A stretch of 64,000 nt of DNA from Gelidibacter japonicus (GTDB taxonomy: Bacteria > Bacteroidota > Bacteroidia > Flavobacteriales > Flavobacteriaceae), in assembly GCF_010725055.1 (NCBI RefSeq), contig NZ_BJKB01000004.1, positions 62,001-126,000 of the forward strand, read 5' to 3'. Numbering within the stretch: position 1 is the stretch's first letter; every line of letters starts with the position of its first letter. A program made the position numbers and the translations under genes. The notes under the pieces are model-generated. The model was not told the DNA's origin. It searched no databases and saw nothing but the letters and a program-made list of their open reading frames with translations. Shown one piece after another: positions 26,277-35,662 of the stretch.

Positions 26277-26560
26277 GGTTTTGGGTTCAAAGTTATGACT
26301 AAAGCATTCAGTGTTTTGGATTCAAGGTTTTCCCATATGGGATTTTCAATTTCTTGCACTTTATATACGAAACATTTAAATTGATACACTGAGCGCAGTC
26401 GAAGTGTCAACTTTAATTTCAAGAGGTGCTTCACTTCTTAATTAACACAAGCTTATCATATTTAGAGTATTACAGAATAAAATAAAATTGTAGTTTAGTA
26501 GGTTATATATTTATGGTTAATTTAACGTAAACCTTAATCTTTAAAAAAATCACTAAATCT
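26277..26560. other. Non-coding gap before the DUF4175 gene
   Basis: Near 26270-26335 short imperfect repeats of GTTCAAGGTTTTGGGTTCAA type occur. At 26388-26399, ACTG-AGCG-CAGT forms a small palindrome inside the word CACTGAGCGCAGTCGAAGTG (26387-26406), which I believe recurs between genes in many flavobacteria. No gene is visible. Confidence 0.5.
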
Positions 26561-29500
26561 GTGTTAGGCAACTTTAAAGTCATACAATCCAAATTAGAAC
26601 AGTTTATCAGGCGTTATTATACGAACGACTTGTTAAAGGGCGCCATTCTGTTTTTTGCCATTGGATTACTGTATCTTTTATTTACTTTATTTATTGAATA
26701 CATATTGTGGTTGGGTCCATCGGCAAGGGCTATATTGTTTTGGGTATTTGTCAGCGTGGAGCTGGGTCTGTTTATCAGGTTTATTGTGTGGCCATTATTA
26801 AAATTATTTAAACTTCAGAAAGGTATCGATTATGATGAGGCCTCCAATATTATTGGTAAACATTTTCCTGAGGTCAGTGATAAATTATTGAACGTGCTTC
26901 AATTACAAAGAAATTCTGTGCAATCTGAACTTTTATTGGCAAGTATTGAACAAAAGTCAGCCGAATTAAAGCCTGTTCCTTTTAAATTGGCGATCAATTT
27001 TAATAAGAATATTAAGTACTTAAAATATGCTGCCATCCCGGTCTTGATTTTATTATTGACTTTTATTACGGGGAATTTCAGTTGGTTTAGTGATAGCTAT
27101 GATCGCGTGGTAAATTATAAAACGGCATATGAACCACCTGCTCCTTTTCAGTTTTTCGTGGTCAATGAGGATCTTCAGGCCATAGAAAATAAAGATTTTA
27201 AACTGGTGGTCAAAACAGCTGGGAAGATCATTCCAGAGAATGCACAAATTCATTATTCGGGCGAAACCTATTACTTACGGCAAACTGATCCAGGATCTTT
27301 TGAATATGTTTTTCCACAATTGAAAAGTGCTGTTTCATTCACACTTTCGGCAAATCAGGTTCTCTCAAAAACCTACCAATTAGACGTCGTCAATGTGCCA
27401 ACTTTGGTCAATTTTGAAATGGTGTTGGATTATCCTTCATATATCAATAGATCCGATGAGGTTTTAAAAAGTACCGGGAATACAACAATACCAGAAGGCA
27501 CTACGGTCACATGGAAAATTAAAACGCGAGCTACTGATGAAGTGGTCATGTACGCAAATGATACCTTGCAGTTTGAATTAAAAAACAATGATAGTTTTGA
27601 AATCTCCAAACGGTTGTTTTCCAGATGGGATTACAATATTGCAACGAGTAACCAATCATTACGCAATTATGAGAACTTGGCCTTCAGTATACAGGTGACA
27701 AAGGATACTTATCCTGAGCTCAATATTAAGGTAGAACGAGATACCCTTGATAACCAATCGCTTTATTTCTATGGTCAAGCAAGTGATGATTACGGATTGA
27801 GTAAATTACAATTGGTTTACTATCCTATTGATAATGAGGAGGATAAAAAAATAGAAACGATACCAATTTCGTTTTCCAATTTTGAGGAATTCGTGAGTGC
27901 ATTCCCAAATAATTTGAAACTAAAGGAGGGAGTTACCTATGAATTATATTTTCAGGTATTTGATAATGATGTGATCCATAATTTTAAAAGTGTAAAAAGT
28001 TCAGTATTTACGTACAGAAAGCTCACTCAGGATGAAGAAGAGTTAAAGCAATTGAAAGAACAGAGCGAAACGATCAAGCAGCTTGACCATTCATTTGAAA
28101 AAATGAAACTTCAGGAAAAGCAATTGGAAGAACTGTCGAAAACCCAAAAGGAGAAGGAACAACTTAATTTTAGTGACAGAAAGAAACTCGAAAATTTTAT
28201 AAAGCGCCAGAAGCAGCAGGAAGAAATGATGCAAAATTTCAACAAGCGGCTTAAGGATAACCTTGAAGATTTTCAGAGAGAGAATATCGAAAATGATCCT
28301 TTTAAGGAAGATCTTAAAGAGCGCTTAAAGGATAATGAGGAACAATTACAAAGTGATGAAAAATTGCTGAAGGAGTTGGAGAAGCTTCAAGATAAAATCC
28401 AAAAGGAAGAATTAACCGAAAGACTCGATCAATTGGCTAAACAGAACAAAAACAAACAAAGAAGCCTTCAGCAATTATTAGAGCTGACCAAAAGGTATTA
28501 TGTGGCAAAAAAGGCGGAGAAGCTACAACAGGAACTTGAGAAATTGGCTAAGGAACAAGATCAACTATCCAAGGAAGATAAGGAATCAAATACCAAAGAA
28601 AAGCAGAACAAATTAAATCAGGAGTTTGAGGATTTTCAAAAAGAGTTGGAAGAACTACAAAAGGAAAATCAAGCGTTGAAGAAGCCTTTGGATGTTCCGC
28701 AAGATAAAGGATTGGAAAAGGAGATTCAGAAGGATCAGCAGGAGGCCACAGATGAACTACAAAAGAAAGAAGATGCTGAAGAATTGAACGATAAAAAAAA
28801 CGCAGATCAGAAACATAAGGATGCGCAACAAAAGCAGAAAGATGCTTCAAAGAAAATGAAGCAGATGAGTTCCAAAATGGCACAGTCCATGATGTCGGGC
28901 GGAATGGATCAGATGCAGGAAGATGCGGCGATGTTACGACAGATATTGAAAAATCTCTTATTGTTCTCCTTTGAACAGGAAGATTTGATGGACCAATTTA
29001 AAAGCATACAAATCAATCATAATCAATATGGCAAATTTCTTCGAAAACAAAGTAGTTTACGTGAGCATTTTGAACATATAGATGATAGTCTTTTCGCTTT
29101 ATCCTTACGTCAGCCAAAGCTTTCTGAACATGTAAACTCTAAGATTACTGATGTCTATTTCAATATTGACAAATCCATGGATCAGCTTTCTGAAAACATG
29201 TTGTATCAAGGTGTCGCAACCCAGCAATATACGATGACGGCAACAAATGAGTTGGCTAGTTTTTTAAGTGATGTTTTGGATACTATGGAAGCCGACATGA
29301 ATGCTGCACTGGGAGAGGGTTCTGGTAAGGGTCAGGGACAGGGTGGTGGTTCTGGTGGAATGCAGTTGCCAGACATAATTATGAGCCAGGAAGAACTTAA
29401 TAAGCAGATGGAAGAAGGTTTAAATAAAAGTAATTTTGGTAAGAAAAGCGATGGTGAAGGTGAACAAGATGGTGATGGTAAACAAGGCGAAAAAGGGAAA

Positions 29501-29992
29501 GGTAAGTCGGGTAAAAATGGCAAAGAAGGTGATGGAGGTCAGCAGCAAGGGGAAGGAGAAGGGTCTTCTGAAATAATGAATGGTGAGTTGTACCGGATCT
29601 ACCAACAGCAGCAGCAATTGCGGGAAGCCTTACAAAATAAGCTTAAAGAATTAGGGATGCCTTTAGATGGGCAGCAATTATTAAAACAGATGGAACACAT
29701 TGAATCTGATTTGATAAATAAGGGGTTTACCAATCAAACGTTACAACGGATGATGAATTTACAGCACCAACTTTTAAAGCTTGAGAATGCAACATTTTTG
29801 CAAGGTGAAGAGAATAGGCGTGAATCCAATACGAATAGAAAGCAGTTTGAAAACATATCGAATGATCAAATTCCTACGGCCAAAGAATATTTTAATACTA
29901 CTGAAATATTAAATAGACAAGCTTTACCTTTGCAACAAATTTACAAAAGGAAGGTACAGGACTATTTTAAAAAGGAGAATGATCAGCTTTAA
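26561..29992 (+). CDS. DUF4175 family large membrane-anchored coiled-coil protein
   Basis: A 1143-residue protein that I match to flavobacterial DUF4175. Two hydrophobic segments near the N-terminus (about 26-48 and 54-76) and one near 150-168 anchor it. A beta-rich region to about 480 is probably periplasmic. Residues about 490-800 are a very long Glu/Lys/Gln coiled coil, and a Met/Gln-rich helical part (KMKQMSSKMAQSMMSGG) and a Gly/Lys/Glu-rich low-complexity stretch (about 920-1010) follow. The start is GTG; conserved sequence (GNFKVIQSKLEQFIRRYY) begins at once. Function unknown. It overlaps ybeY by 14 bp, so translation is probably coupled. Confidence 0.8.
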   Translation: MLGNFKVIQSKLEQFIRRYYTNDLLKGAILFFAIGLLYLLFTLFIEYILWLGPSARAILFWVFVSVELGLFIRFIVWPLLKLFKLQKGIDYDEASNIIGKHFPEVSDKLLNVLQLQRNSVQSELLLASIEQKSAELKPVPFKLAINFNKNIKYLKYAAIPVLILLLTFITGNFSWFSDSYDRVVNYKTAYEPPAPFQFFVVNEDLQAIENKDFKLVVKTAGKIIPENAQIHYSGETYYLRQTDPGSFEYVFPQLKSAVSFTLSANQVLSKTYQLDVVNVPTLVNFEMVLDYPSYINRSDEVLKSTGNTTIPEGTTVTWKIKTRATDEVVMYANDTLQFELKNNDSFEISKRLFSRWDYNIATSNQSLRNYENLAFSIQVTKDTYPELNIKVERDTLDNQSLYFYGQASDDYGLSKLQLVYYPIDNEEDKKIETIPISFSNFEEFVSAFPNNLKLKEGVTYELYFQVFDNDVIHNFKSVKSSVFTYRKLTQDEEELKQLKEQSETIKQLDHSFEKMKLQEKQLEELSKTQKEKEQLNFSDRKKLENFIKRQKQQEEMMQNFNKRLKDNLEDFQRENIENDPFKEDLKERLKDNEEQLQSDEKLLKELEKLQDKIQKEELTERLDQLAKQNKNKQRSLQQLLELTKRYYVAKKAEKLQQELEKLAKEQDQLSKEDKESNTKEKQNKLNQEFEDFQKELEELQKENQALKKPLDVPQDKGLEKEIQKDQQEATDELQKKEDAEELNDKKNADQKHKDAQQKQKDASKKMKQMSSKMAQSMMSGGMDQMQEDAAMLRQILKNLLLFSFEQEDLMDQFKSIQINHNQYGKFLRKQSSLREHFEHIDDSLFALSLRQPKLSEHVNSKITDVYFNIDKSMDQLSENMLYQGVATQQYTMTATNELASFLSDVLDTMEADMNAALGEGSGKGQGQGGGSGGMQLPDIIMSQEELNKQMEEGLNKSNFGKKSDGEGEQDGDGKQGEKGKGKSGKNGKEGDGGQQQGEGEGSSEIMNGELYRIYQQQQQLREALQNKLKELGMPLDGQQLLKQMEHIESDLINKGFTNQTLQRMMNLQHQLLKLENATFLQGEENRRESNTNRKQFENISNDQIPTAKEYFNTTEILNRQALPLQQIYKRKVQDYFKKENDQL

Positions 29993-30389
29993 TTACGAAA
30001 CGAATTTTGAATTGGACAATGAAGATAAGTTGTCTTCATGGATTTCTAATACCATCTCCGATGAAGGTTTTAAGGAAGGTGACGTCAATTATATTTTTTG
30101 TGATGACGCGTATCTGTTAAATCTCAATATGGAATTTTTGGATCACGACACCTTAACGGATATTATTAGTTTTGATTACACCATGGGTAAACTCATTAGT
30201 GGTGATGTTTATATATCCATAGATAGAGTGAGAGAGAACGCGAAAGATTTTAATGTTTCATTTGAGAACGAATTGAGTAGAGTCATGATCCATGGCATTC
30301 TTCATTATTGTGGGTATAAGGACAAAACGGACAGGGAGACCTCAGAGATGCGTTCGAAGGAAAACTACTACATTTCGAAATTAACCTAA
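29979..30389 (+). CDS. ybeY: Endoribonuclease YbeY (rRNA maturation factor)
   Basis: YbeY is a metal-dependent protein acting in 16S rRNA 3'-end maturation and ribosome quality control. The motif region is HGILHYCGYKDKT (about residues 104-116): the first two histidines of the HxxxHxxxxxH motif are kept, and the third position is Asp in a KDK context, which I believe is usual in Bacteroidota. LDHDTLTDIISFDY upstream is also typical. At 136 residues it is near the family size. It starts 14 bp inside the DUF4175 gene. Confidence 0.92.
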   Translation: MISFNYETNFELDNEDKLSSWISNTISDEGFKEGDVNYIFCDDAYLLNLNMEFLDHDTLTDIISFDYTMGKLISGDVYISIDRVRENAKDFNVSFENELSRVMIHGILHYCGYKDKTDRETSEMRSKENYYISKLT

Positions 30390-30406
30390 GTATCAGGAAA
30401 TCACCG

Positions 30407-30414
30407 TATATTTG
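30407..30414 (+). promoter_or_regulatory. -7 box before mnmG
   Basis: TATATTTG matches TAnnTTTG, about 120 bp before the mnmG ATG. If used, the first parS-like palindrome lies in the mRNA leader. Confidence 0.4.
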
Positions 30415-30494
30415 CAAACTTTTATTTTTAAATATAAATTTTGGGCGGATTTGCTGACCACGATCTTCAAAACCTGATTTTAGTAAAAGCACAT

Positions 30495-30510
30495 TGTTCC
30501 ACGTGGAACA
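30495..30510. promoter_or_regulatory. parS-like centromere site 1
   Basis: TGTTCCACGTGGAACA is a perfect 16-bp palindrome and closely matches the bacterial parS consensus TGTTNCACGTGAAACA bound by ParB. It lies 23 bp before the mnmG start. A second copy follows the gene. Confidence 0.75.
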
Positions 30511-30533
30511 TTAAAATTTAAAATTAACAAACA

Positions 30534-32405
30534 ATGTTTGATAAAGTATATGATGTAATTGTTGTTGGAGGCGGGCATGCCGGTAGTGAGGCGGCTGCGG
30601 CTGCGGCCAATATGGGTAGTGCTACACTTTTGATTACAATGAATCTTCAAAACATAGCACAAATGTCCTGTAATCCTGCTATGGGCGGTATCGCTAAAGG
30701 ACAGATTTTGCGTGAGATTGATGCCTTGGGTGGGTATAGCGGTATTGTGAGCGATACCTCGGCTATCCAATTTAAAATGCTAAATAAATCAAAAGGACCT
30801 GCTATGTGGAGTCCGAGGGTCCAAAGTGACCGTATGCGTTTTTCAGAGGATTGGCGATTGATGTTGGAACGTACCCCTAATCTCGATTTTTATCAGGATA
30901 TGGTTTCTGGGCTTTTAGTAGAAAATGAACAAGTGGTTGGTGTTAAAACCTCCTTGGGATTGGAAGTGCGAACCAAAACGGTTGTCCTTACTAATGGCAC
31001 TTTTCTGAATGGCTTGATTCATATTGGTGATAAAAGTTTTGGTGGGGGTCGTGCTGGTGAAAAGGCCGCCACTGGAATTACCGAACAACTTGTTGATTTG
31101 GGATTTGAATCTGGAAGAATGAAAACAGGAACGCCTCCAAGAGTTGATGGCCGATCTTTGGACTATTCTAAAATGGTCGTTCAGCCAGGAGATGAGATCC
31201 CGGAAAAGTTTTCTTATTCGGATGTTACGAAGCCTTTAACGCATCAACGCGATTGTCACATGAGTTATACAAGTCCGCTGGTCCACGATTTATTACGTGA
31301 AGGATTTGACCGTTCACCAATGTTCAATGGCCGAATTAAAAGTACAGGACCAAGATATTGCCCATCTATTGAAGATAAAATCAATCGGTTTGCAAGCAAA
31401 GACAGACATCAAATTTTTGTAGAACCAGAAGGCTGGAATACCATTGAAGTATATGTGAATGGATTTTCGACATCCCTGCCAGAAGATGTACAGTTTAAAG
31501 CTTTGCGTTCTGTAGAAGGGTTTGAGAACGTTAAATTCTTTAGACCGGGATATGCCATCGAATATGATTATTTTCCACCAACTCAGTTGAAGCACACCTT
31601 GGAAACCAAATTAATTAATGGACTTTATTTTGCTGGACAGATCAATGGGACTACAGGTTATGAAGAGGCGGCTTCACAGGGTTTAATGGCCGGAATCAAT
31701 GCTGCACTTCAAGTTCAGGAGAGAGATGAGTTTACCTTGAAGCGAAATGAGGCCTATATTGGAGTCTTAATTGACGATTTGATTACCAAAGGCACTGAAG
31801 AGCCATATCGTATGTTTACGTCCCGTGCTGAATATAGAACACTATTAAGACAGGATAATGCCGATTTAAGGCTCACTCCAAAAGGATATGAACTTGGTTT
31901 GGCTAGTGAAAAACGTTTAAGGAGAATGGAAGAAAAACATTCCAAATCGGATGCCTTTGTTGAGTTTTTTAAACAGACCAGTGTTCAGGCCGATGACATC
32001 AATCCTATTTTAAGTGACAATGATTCTGCATTGGTAAATCAATCTGGTAAACTTTTTAAAATTTTTGCACGACCAAACATTTCTATGGATGACGTTAGAA
32101 AACTGGAAAGTGTAGAATCGTATATACAAGAGCATAATTTGGATAAGGAAACAATTGAACAAGCCGAAATTCAAGTCAAATATTCTGGCTATATCGACAA
32201 AGAAAAGAATAATGCCGATAAGCTCAATCGTTTGGAAGATTTGAAAATCCCGGCAGGATTCGACTATAGTAAACTTAAATCAATGAGTATTGAGGCGAGA
32301 CAAAAGCTAGAGAAAATTCAGCCACGTACCATTTCGCAAGCCTCGCGAATTAGTGGTGTAACGCCAAGTGATGTTTCTGTGCTTTTAGTTTATATGGGTA
32401 GATAG
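30534..32405 (+). CDS. mnmG: tRNA uridine-5-carboxymethylaminomethyl(34) synthesis enzyme MnmG
   Basis: This FAD enzyme acts with MnmE to install (carboxymethyl)aminomethyl groups on U34 of several tRNAs. The FAD-binding VVGGGHAGSEAA is at the N-terminus. GIDA signatures GPRYCPSIEDK and GYEEAASQGLMAGINAAL are present, and the C-terminal helical part ends near ISQASRISGVTPSDVSVLLVYM. At 623 residues it is full length. It stands between two parS-like palindromes (30495-30510 and 32424-32439). mnmG (gidA) is often near the replication origin in other bacteria. Confidence 0.97.
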   Translation: MFDKVYDVIVVGGGHAGSEAAAAAANMGSATLLITMNLQNIAQMSCNPAMGGIAKGQILREIDALGGYSGIVSDTSAIQFKMLNKSKGPAMWSPRVQSDRMRFSEDWRLMLERTPNLDFYQDMVSGLLVENEQVVGVKTSLGLEVRTKTVVLTNGTFLNGLIHIGDKSFGGGRAGEKAATGITEQLVDLGFESGRMKTGTPPRVDGRSLDYSKMVVQPGDEIPEKFSYSDVTKPLTHQRDCHMSYTSPLVHDLLREGFDRSPMFNGRIKSTGPRYCPSIEDKINRFASKDRHQIFVEPEGWNTIEVYVNGFSTSLPEDVQFKALRSVEGFENVKFFRPGYAIEYDYFPPTQLKHTLETKLINGLYFAGQINGTTGYEEAASQGLMAGINAALQVQERDEFTLKRNEAYIGVLIDDLITKGTEEPYRMFTSRAEYRTLLRQDNADLRLTPKGYELGLASEKRLRRMEEKHSKSDAFVEFFKQTSVQADDINPILSDNDSALVNQSGKLFKIFARPNISMDDVRKLESVESYIQEHNLDKETIEQAEIQVKYSGYIDKEKNNADKLNRLEDLKIPAGFDYSKLKSMSIEARQKLEKIQPRTISQASRISGVTPSDVSVLLVYMGR

Positions 32406-32423
32406 GTTTTAAAGCTTTAAGAT

Positions 32424-32439
32424 TGTTCCACGTGGAACG
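32424..32439. promoter_or_regulatory. parS-like centromere site 2
   Basis: TGTTCCACGTGGAACG has the same 14-bp palindromic core as site 1 (GTTCCACGTGGAAC) and lies 19 bp after the mnmG stop codon, in the opposite flank. Confidence 0.72.
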
Positions 32440-32746
32440 TGTGACTGTTTTTTAATGGTTGTTGTCAGTTTTTATCTTAGAATTGTGTTTGATCCTAGTG
32501 GTGTAAGTATAATTAACTGCATTTTTGTTTGATAGATTTTAGCTGCAACAATGTTTAGTAGGGAAAAACTACCTGTGTGTTCAGAATAGATCAGTGTCGT
32601 CAGCGTTCTATTATTTAACTAAAAAATCGATAGAAGAGTCAAAGCCTTTTATAAGATTGAATGTTGAAAAAGTATGGACCGATTGTTCTAAAAGATTCAA
32701 GCAATTCATTAATTTCGCTCCCGTATAATCATTTTAAAATCATCCA
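32440..32746. other. Non-coding gap after mnmG, with a partial repeat copy
   Basis: ATCAGTG-TCGTCAGCGTTCTATT at 32590-32612 matches the right end of the element at 19940-20208 (ATCAGTG … CGTTCTATT) with its middle deleted. I see no gene in the rest. Confidence 0.5.
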
Positions 32747-33622
32747 TTGAGCGTGTCAGATCCGTTGCAGAAAAACTGTTATATCAAAGTAAAAGATTAC
32801 TCTGTTTCCAAAGAGAGTTTTGACTTGTTGTATGATGACGAATTTGAAATGCTCGAAACCTTCCCGCAACCTTCTGTAGAAAAATTACCAGACTATTATA
32901 AAAGCGAAGATTATATTTCGCATACCGATGCCAAAAGGAACGTCTTTGAAAAAGTGTACCATCTTGTAAAAGGTATCGCGCTAAAGCGTAAATTGAAACT
33001 CATCAATTCTTTTTCAAATAATTCAAAGTTCCTTTTGGATGTCGGATGTGGTACTGGCGATTTTCTGCAGGTCGCTTATAAATCTGGTTGGGCGATAACT
33101 GGTATTGAACCCAATGAACAAGCTCGGAAGATCGCCAACAAAAAAACAAACGATTCTGTATTCAATAGTGAGAAACTTTTTAAACTGGAAGAGCAAAAAT
33201 TTGATGTGATCACACTTTGGCATGTGTTGGAACATTTACCGGAACTAAATGAACATTTATCCGTTTTTGCTAAATTATTAAAACCTGAAGGTGTTCTTAT
33301 TATAGCTGTACCCAATTATAAAAGTTACGATGCTAAATTATATAAGGAATATTGGGCAGCCTATGATGTGCCTAGACACCTTTGGCATTTTAGTCAGGAG
33401 TCGATAACCAAGTTGGCTAACAAGATAAATATGAAAATAATTAAAACGGCACCAATGAAATTTGATGCCTTTTATGTCAGTTTACTTTCCGAAAAATATA
33501 AAACCGGACAAATGAATTATATCAAGGGATTTTGGAACGGTTGGCGTTCAAACCTTGAAGCAAAGACCTCTGGGGAGTACTCTTCACTGATTTATGTCTT
33601 AAAACATGAAAATACGAAATAG
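32747..33622 (+). CDS. Class I SAM-dependent methyltransferase
   Basis: A methyltransferase of about 290 residues. The AdoMet-binding motif LLDVGCGTGDFL is near residue 100, the acidic motif II GIEPNEQA follows, and ITLWHVLEHLPELNEHL is the post-motif typical of the Methyltransf_23 type. The N-terminus (KVKDYSVSKESFDLLYDDEFEML … PDYYKSEDYISH) suits a family of conserved flavobacterial methyltransferases. The substrate is unknown. No ATG is available: TTG at 32747 or GTG at 32753 are the candidate starts. Confidence 0.85.
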   Translation: MSVSDPLQKNCYIKVKDYSVSKESFDLLYDDEFEMLETFPQPSVEKLPDYYKSEDYISHTDAKRNVFEKVYHLVKGIALKRKLKLINSFSNNSKFLLDVGCGTGDFLQVAYKSGWAITGIEPNEQARKIANKKTNDSVFNSEKLFKLEEQKFDVITLWHVLEHLPELNEHLSVFAKLLKPEGVLIIAVPNYKSYDAKLYKEYWAAYDVPRHLWHFSQESITKLANKINMKIIKTAPMKFDAFYVSLLSEKYKTGQMNYIKGFWNGWRSNLEAKTSGEYSSLIYVLKHENTK

Positions 33623-33797
33623 GAGCGTTTTTAGAGGCTCTTTTCGCTATAGATGATGTTGAACCTATGATTTTCTCGAAACCACGCTTAAATTTAATGC
33701 TATGAAGTTGTTTTTTATTGATTATAGCTATTGTAAACTAAAATACGATTTACTTAAACTATAGTATAAATTTTCTTAAAAATCACATCGACTTTAT

Positions 33798-33805
33798 TAC
33801 ATTTG
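33798..33805 (+). promoter_or_regulatory. -7 box before the OmpH-like gene
   Basis: TACATTTG matches TAnnTTTG, 25 bp before the ATG at 33831. A T-rich stretch stands where a -33 element would be. Confidence 0.45.
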
Positions 33806-33830
33806 CAACAAATTTTAATAAACATAAATA

Positions 33831-34346
33831 ATGAAAAAAGGTTTTATCGCTCTAGTCGCTTTAGTGATGTTGTCATCATGTCAGGAGCAAACAAAAATTG
33901 GATTTGTTGACAATAGCAAATTGATTAATGATTATCAGAAGAAAAAGGACGTTGAGGCTAAATTCCAAATTGAAATTGATGCGTTTAATAGAAAAGTTGA
34001 CAGTATAGGTCAATCTTTTCAGGCCTTGGCTGCAGAAATGCAGGCAAATGACCCACAAATGGTAAAAAAGAGTTCTCAAGAGCAATATCAAGCCTTGGCC
34101 CAACAGTACCAACGTTTTCAACAGCAGTTTCAAATGGAAGAGCAGCAAATCCAGAGAAAGAGCCAATCTCAAATCGATACACTTATTCAAGACATCAGAT
34201 CATTTGTAAAGGATTATGGCAAAAAAAATGGCTATTCTTTTATATTGGGTAGCAATGAAGCTGGAAGTGTGATGTACGGAAAAGAAAGTGAGGATTTAAC
34301 CAAAGATATTTTGGAAGCACTTAACGCTGAAAAAAAGAAGGACTAA
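33831..34346 (+). CDS. OmpH/Skp family periplasmic chaperone-like lipoprotein
   Basis: A lipoprotein signal ends at MLSSC (Cys17). The mature part starts with the Skp/OmpH strand KIGFVDNSKLINDYQKKKDVE, then a long Gln/Glu-rich coiled coil (about 45-130) and YSFILGSNEAGSVMYGKE at the C-terminus, where OmpH proteins form their trimer base. Skp-like proteins carry unfolded outer-membrane proteins across the periplasm. A lipid anchor is unlike classic soluble Skp, though not rare in Bacteroidota. At 171 residues it is normal in length. A good terminator follows. Confidence 0.87.
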   Translation: MKKGFIALVALVMLSSCQEQTKIGFVDNSKLINDYQKKKDVEAKFQIEIDAFNRKVDSIGQSFQALAAEMQANDPQMVKKSSQEQYQALAQQYQRFQQQFQMEEQQIQRKSQSQIDTLIQDIRSFVKDYGKKNGYSFILGSNEAGSVMYGKESEDLTKDILEALNAEKKKD

Positions 34347-34373
34347 TTCGATAGAAAAGTTATAGATATTATA

Positions 34374-34402
34374 AAAGAGCCAGTTTTTAACTGGCTTTTT
34401 TG
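34374..34402. terminator. Terminator between the OmpH-like gene and holB
   Basis: AGCCAGTT (34378-34385), loop TTT, AACTGGCT (34389-34396), then Ts. A-rich sequence on the left lets it act on both strands; it also covers the end of holB. Confidence 0.85.
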
Positions 34403-35541
34403 TGTAATAACCGTGTCAATCTAATCGAGAGATCGGTTAGGATTATTTTGGAATTTCCGTTGCGTTCAATATGATAAATGGCATCCTGAAGTTCTTGGCT
34501 GATGTCCAAGATATTGCCCTCATGGACATAAGGAGCAAAATTTTCAAGCTTAAAGTTTTTGGTTTTTGGTTCCATAAACACCAATTGGCTGGCATTATAA
34601 TTCATTAAAAGAGCCTGTCTGAAAAAGTCAATGCAAAACAATAAAAATTGCTTTTGGGTTTCTCGTCCTGTTTTGGCAACTTGTTCACTCCAACTTATCA
34701 AATCGTGAATAGCTGCTTTATTGCCCTTCGCTTTAAATGCGCTTCTTATCCAAAATACAAACCATTCTTCAAATTGAAGGTCTTCAGAATCGTGATATAC
34801 CAAATCGCAGGCCTTATTGTAATTGCCGTTTGATTGTCTGGCAATTTTCGTTGCCGTGATCTCGTCAAGTTGGTAGTTTTTCTTGAGGGCTTCCGTGATT
34901 ACCGCTTCGGCCAATGGAGGAAAATGCAATACTTGGCACCGCGATCTGATGGTATTGATGATTTGGCCTTCATCTTCTGCAATAAGAATGAATACCGTTT
35001 TTGCCGGTGGTTCTTCAATTAATTTCAAGAGTTTGTTGGCGGCAGAGGTATTCATCCTTTCTGCCATCCATATCAACATTATTTTATAACCACCTTCATA
35101 GGATTTTAGTGAGAGCGCTTTGACAATATTCAATGCTTCATCCACACCTATTTGTCCCTGTTTATTGTCAACGCCCAACATGCGGTACCAATCAAAAAGA
35201 TTTCCATATGGCTGTTCTTTAAGCAACTGTCGCCAATCTTCCAAGAAATTGGATGAAATCGGATGGCTTTTTATTTTATCAGTAGTTGCCACAGGAAAAG
35301 CAAAATGTAGATCTGGATGGGAAAAGTTTTTGAATTTTAAATTACAATTGTCATTCCCTCCCTGGTTTTCAGAACCTTTATTTCCACAAAGGATGTATTG
35401 TGCATACGCTATGGCCATCGGCAAGGTGCCAGACCCTTCTGGACCTACAAACAATTGTGCATGGGGGATACGTCCATTGTCCACGCTTTGGGTTAAATGG
35501 TTTTTGAGATGTTCCTGTCCTAAAACGCTTTTAAATTGCAT
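34387..35541 (-). CDS. holB: DNA polymerase III delta' subunit-like protein
   Basis: Clamp-loader subunit. The N-terminus FKSVLGQEHLKNHLTQSVDNGRIPHAQLFVGPEGSG is the delta'/DnaX AAA+ opening, but the Walker A lysine is lost (GPEGSGTLPM), as expected for delta', which does not hydrolyse ATP. KIMLIWMAERMNTSAANKLLKLIEEPPAKTVFILIAE is the sensor and SRC-containing region, with SRCQVLHFPPL next. The C-terminal helical domain follows. At 384 residues it is normal. It is transcribed alone on the minus strand, divergent from pgk. Confidence 0.92.
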   Translation of the reverse strand: MQFKSVLGQEHLKNHLTQSVDNGRIPHAQLFVGPEGSGTLPMAIAYAQYILCGNKGSENQGGNDNCNLKFKNFSHPDLHFAFPVATTDKIKSHPISSNFLEDWRQLLKEQPYGNLFDWYRMLGVDNKQGQIGVDEALNIVKALSLKSYEGGYKIMLIWMAERMNTSAANKLLKLIEEPPAKTVFILIAEDEGQIINTIRSRCQVLHFPPLAEAVITEALKKNYQLDEITATKIARQSNGNYNKACDLVYHDSEDLQFEEWFVFWIRSAFKAKGNKAAIHDLISWSEQVAKTGRETQKQFLLFCIDFFRQALLMNYNASQLVFMEPKTKNFKLENFAPYVHEGNILDISQELQDAIYHIERNGNSKIILTDLSIRLTRLLHKKAS

Positions 35542-35628
35542 GGCACAAAACTATGTATTTTTTTTCATTAAAAATTTATGGGAATCCAATTCCTAAAAAA
35601 ATGCAATTATTATCATTTTAGAATTGGT

Positions 35629-35636
35629 TACATTTG
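35629..35636 (+). promoter_or_regulatory. -7 box before pgk
   Basis: TACATTTG matches TAnnTTTG, 26 bp before the pgk ATG; the same box type precedes the OmpH-like gene. Confidence 0.45.
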
Positions 35637-35662
35637 TTTCTATTTTATAAAAACACAGACTA

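Noticed and set aside
29332-29617. Pro/Phe-rich minus-strand frames within the DUF4175 gene
   Set aside because: They mirror the Gly/Lys/Glu-rich low-complexity region of the real gene.
30292-30330. YbeY apparently lacking its third metal-binding histidine (HGILHYCGYKDK)
   Set aside because: I believe the GYKDK form is usual in Bacteroidota YbeY, so this is not taken as loss of function.
34387-35541. Broken Walker A in holB (GPEGSGTLP)
   Set aside because: Delta' subunits do not hydrolyse ATP and often lack the motif.
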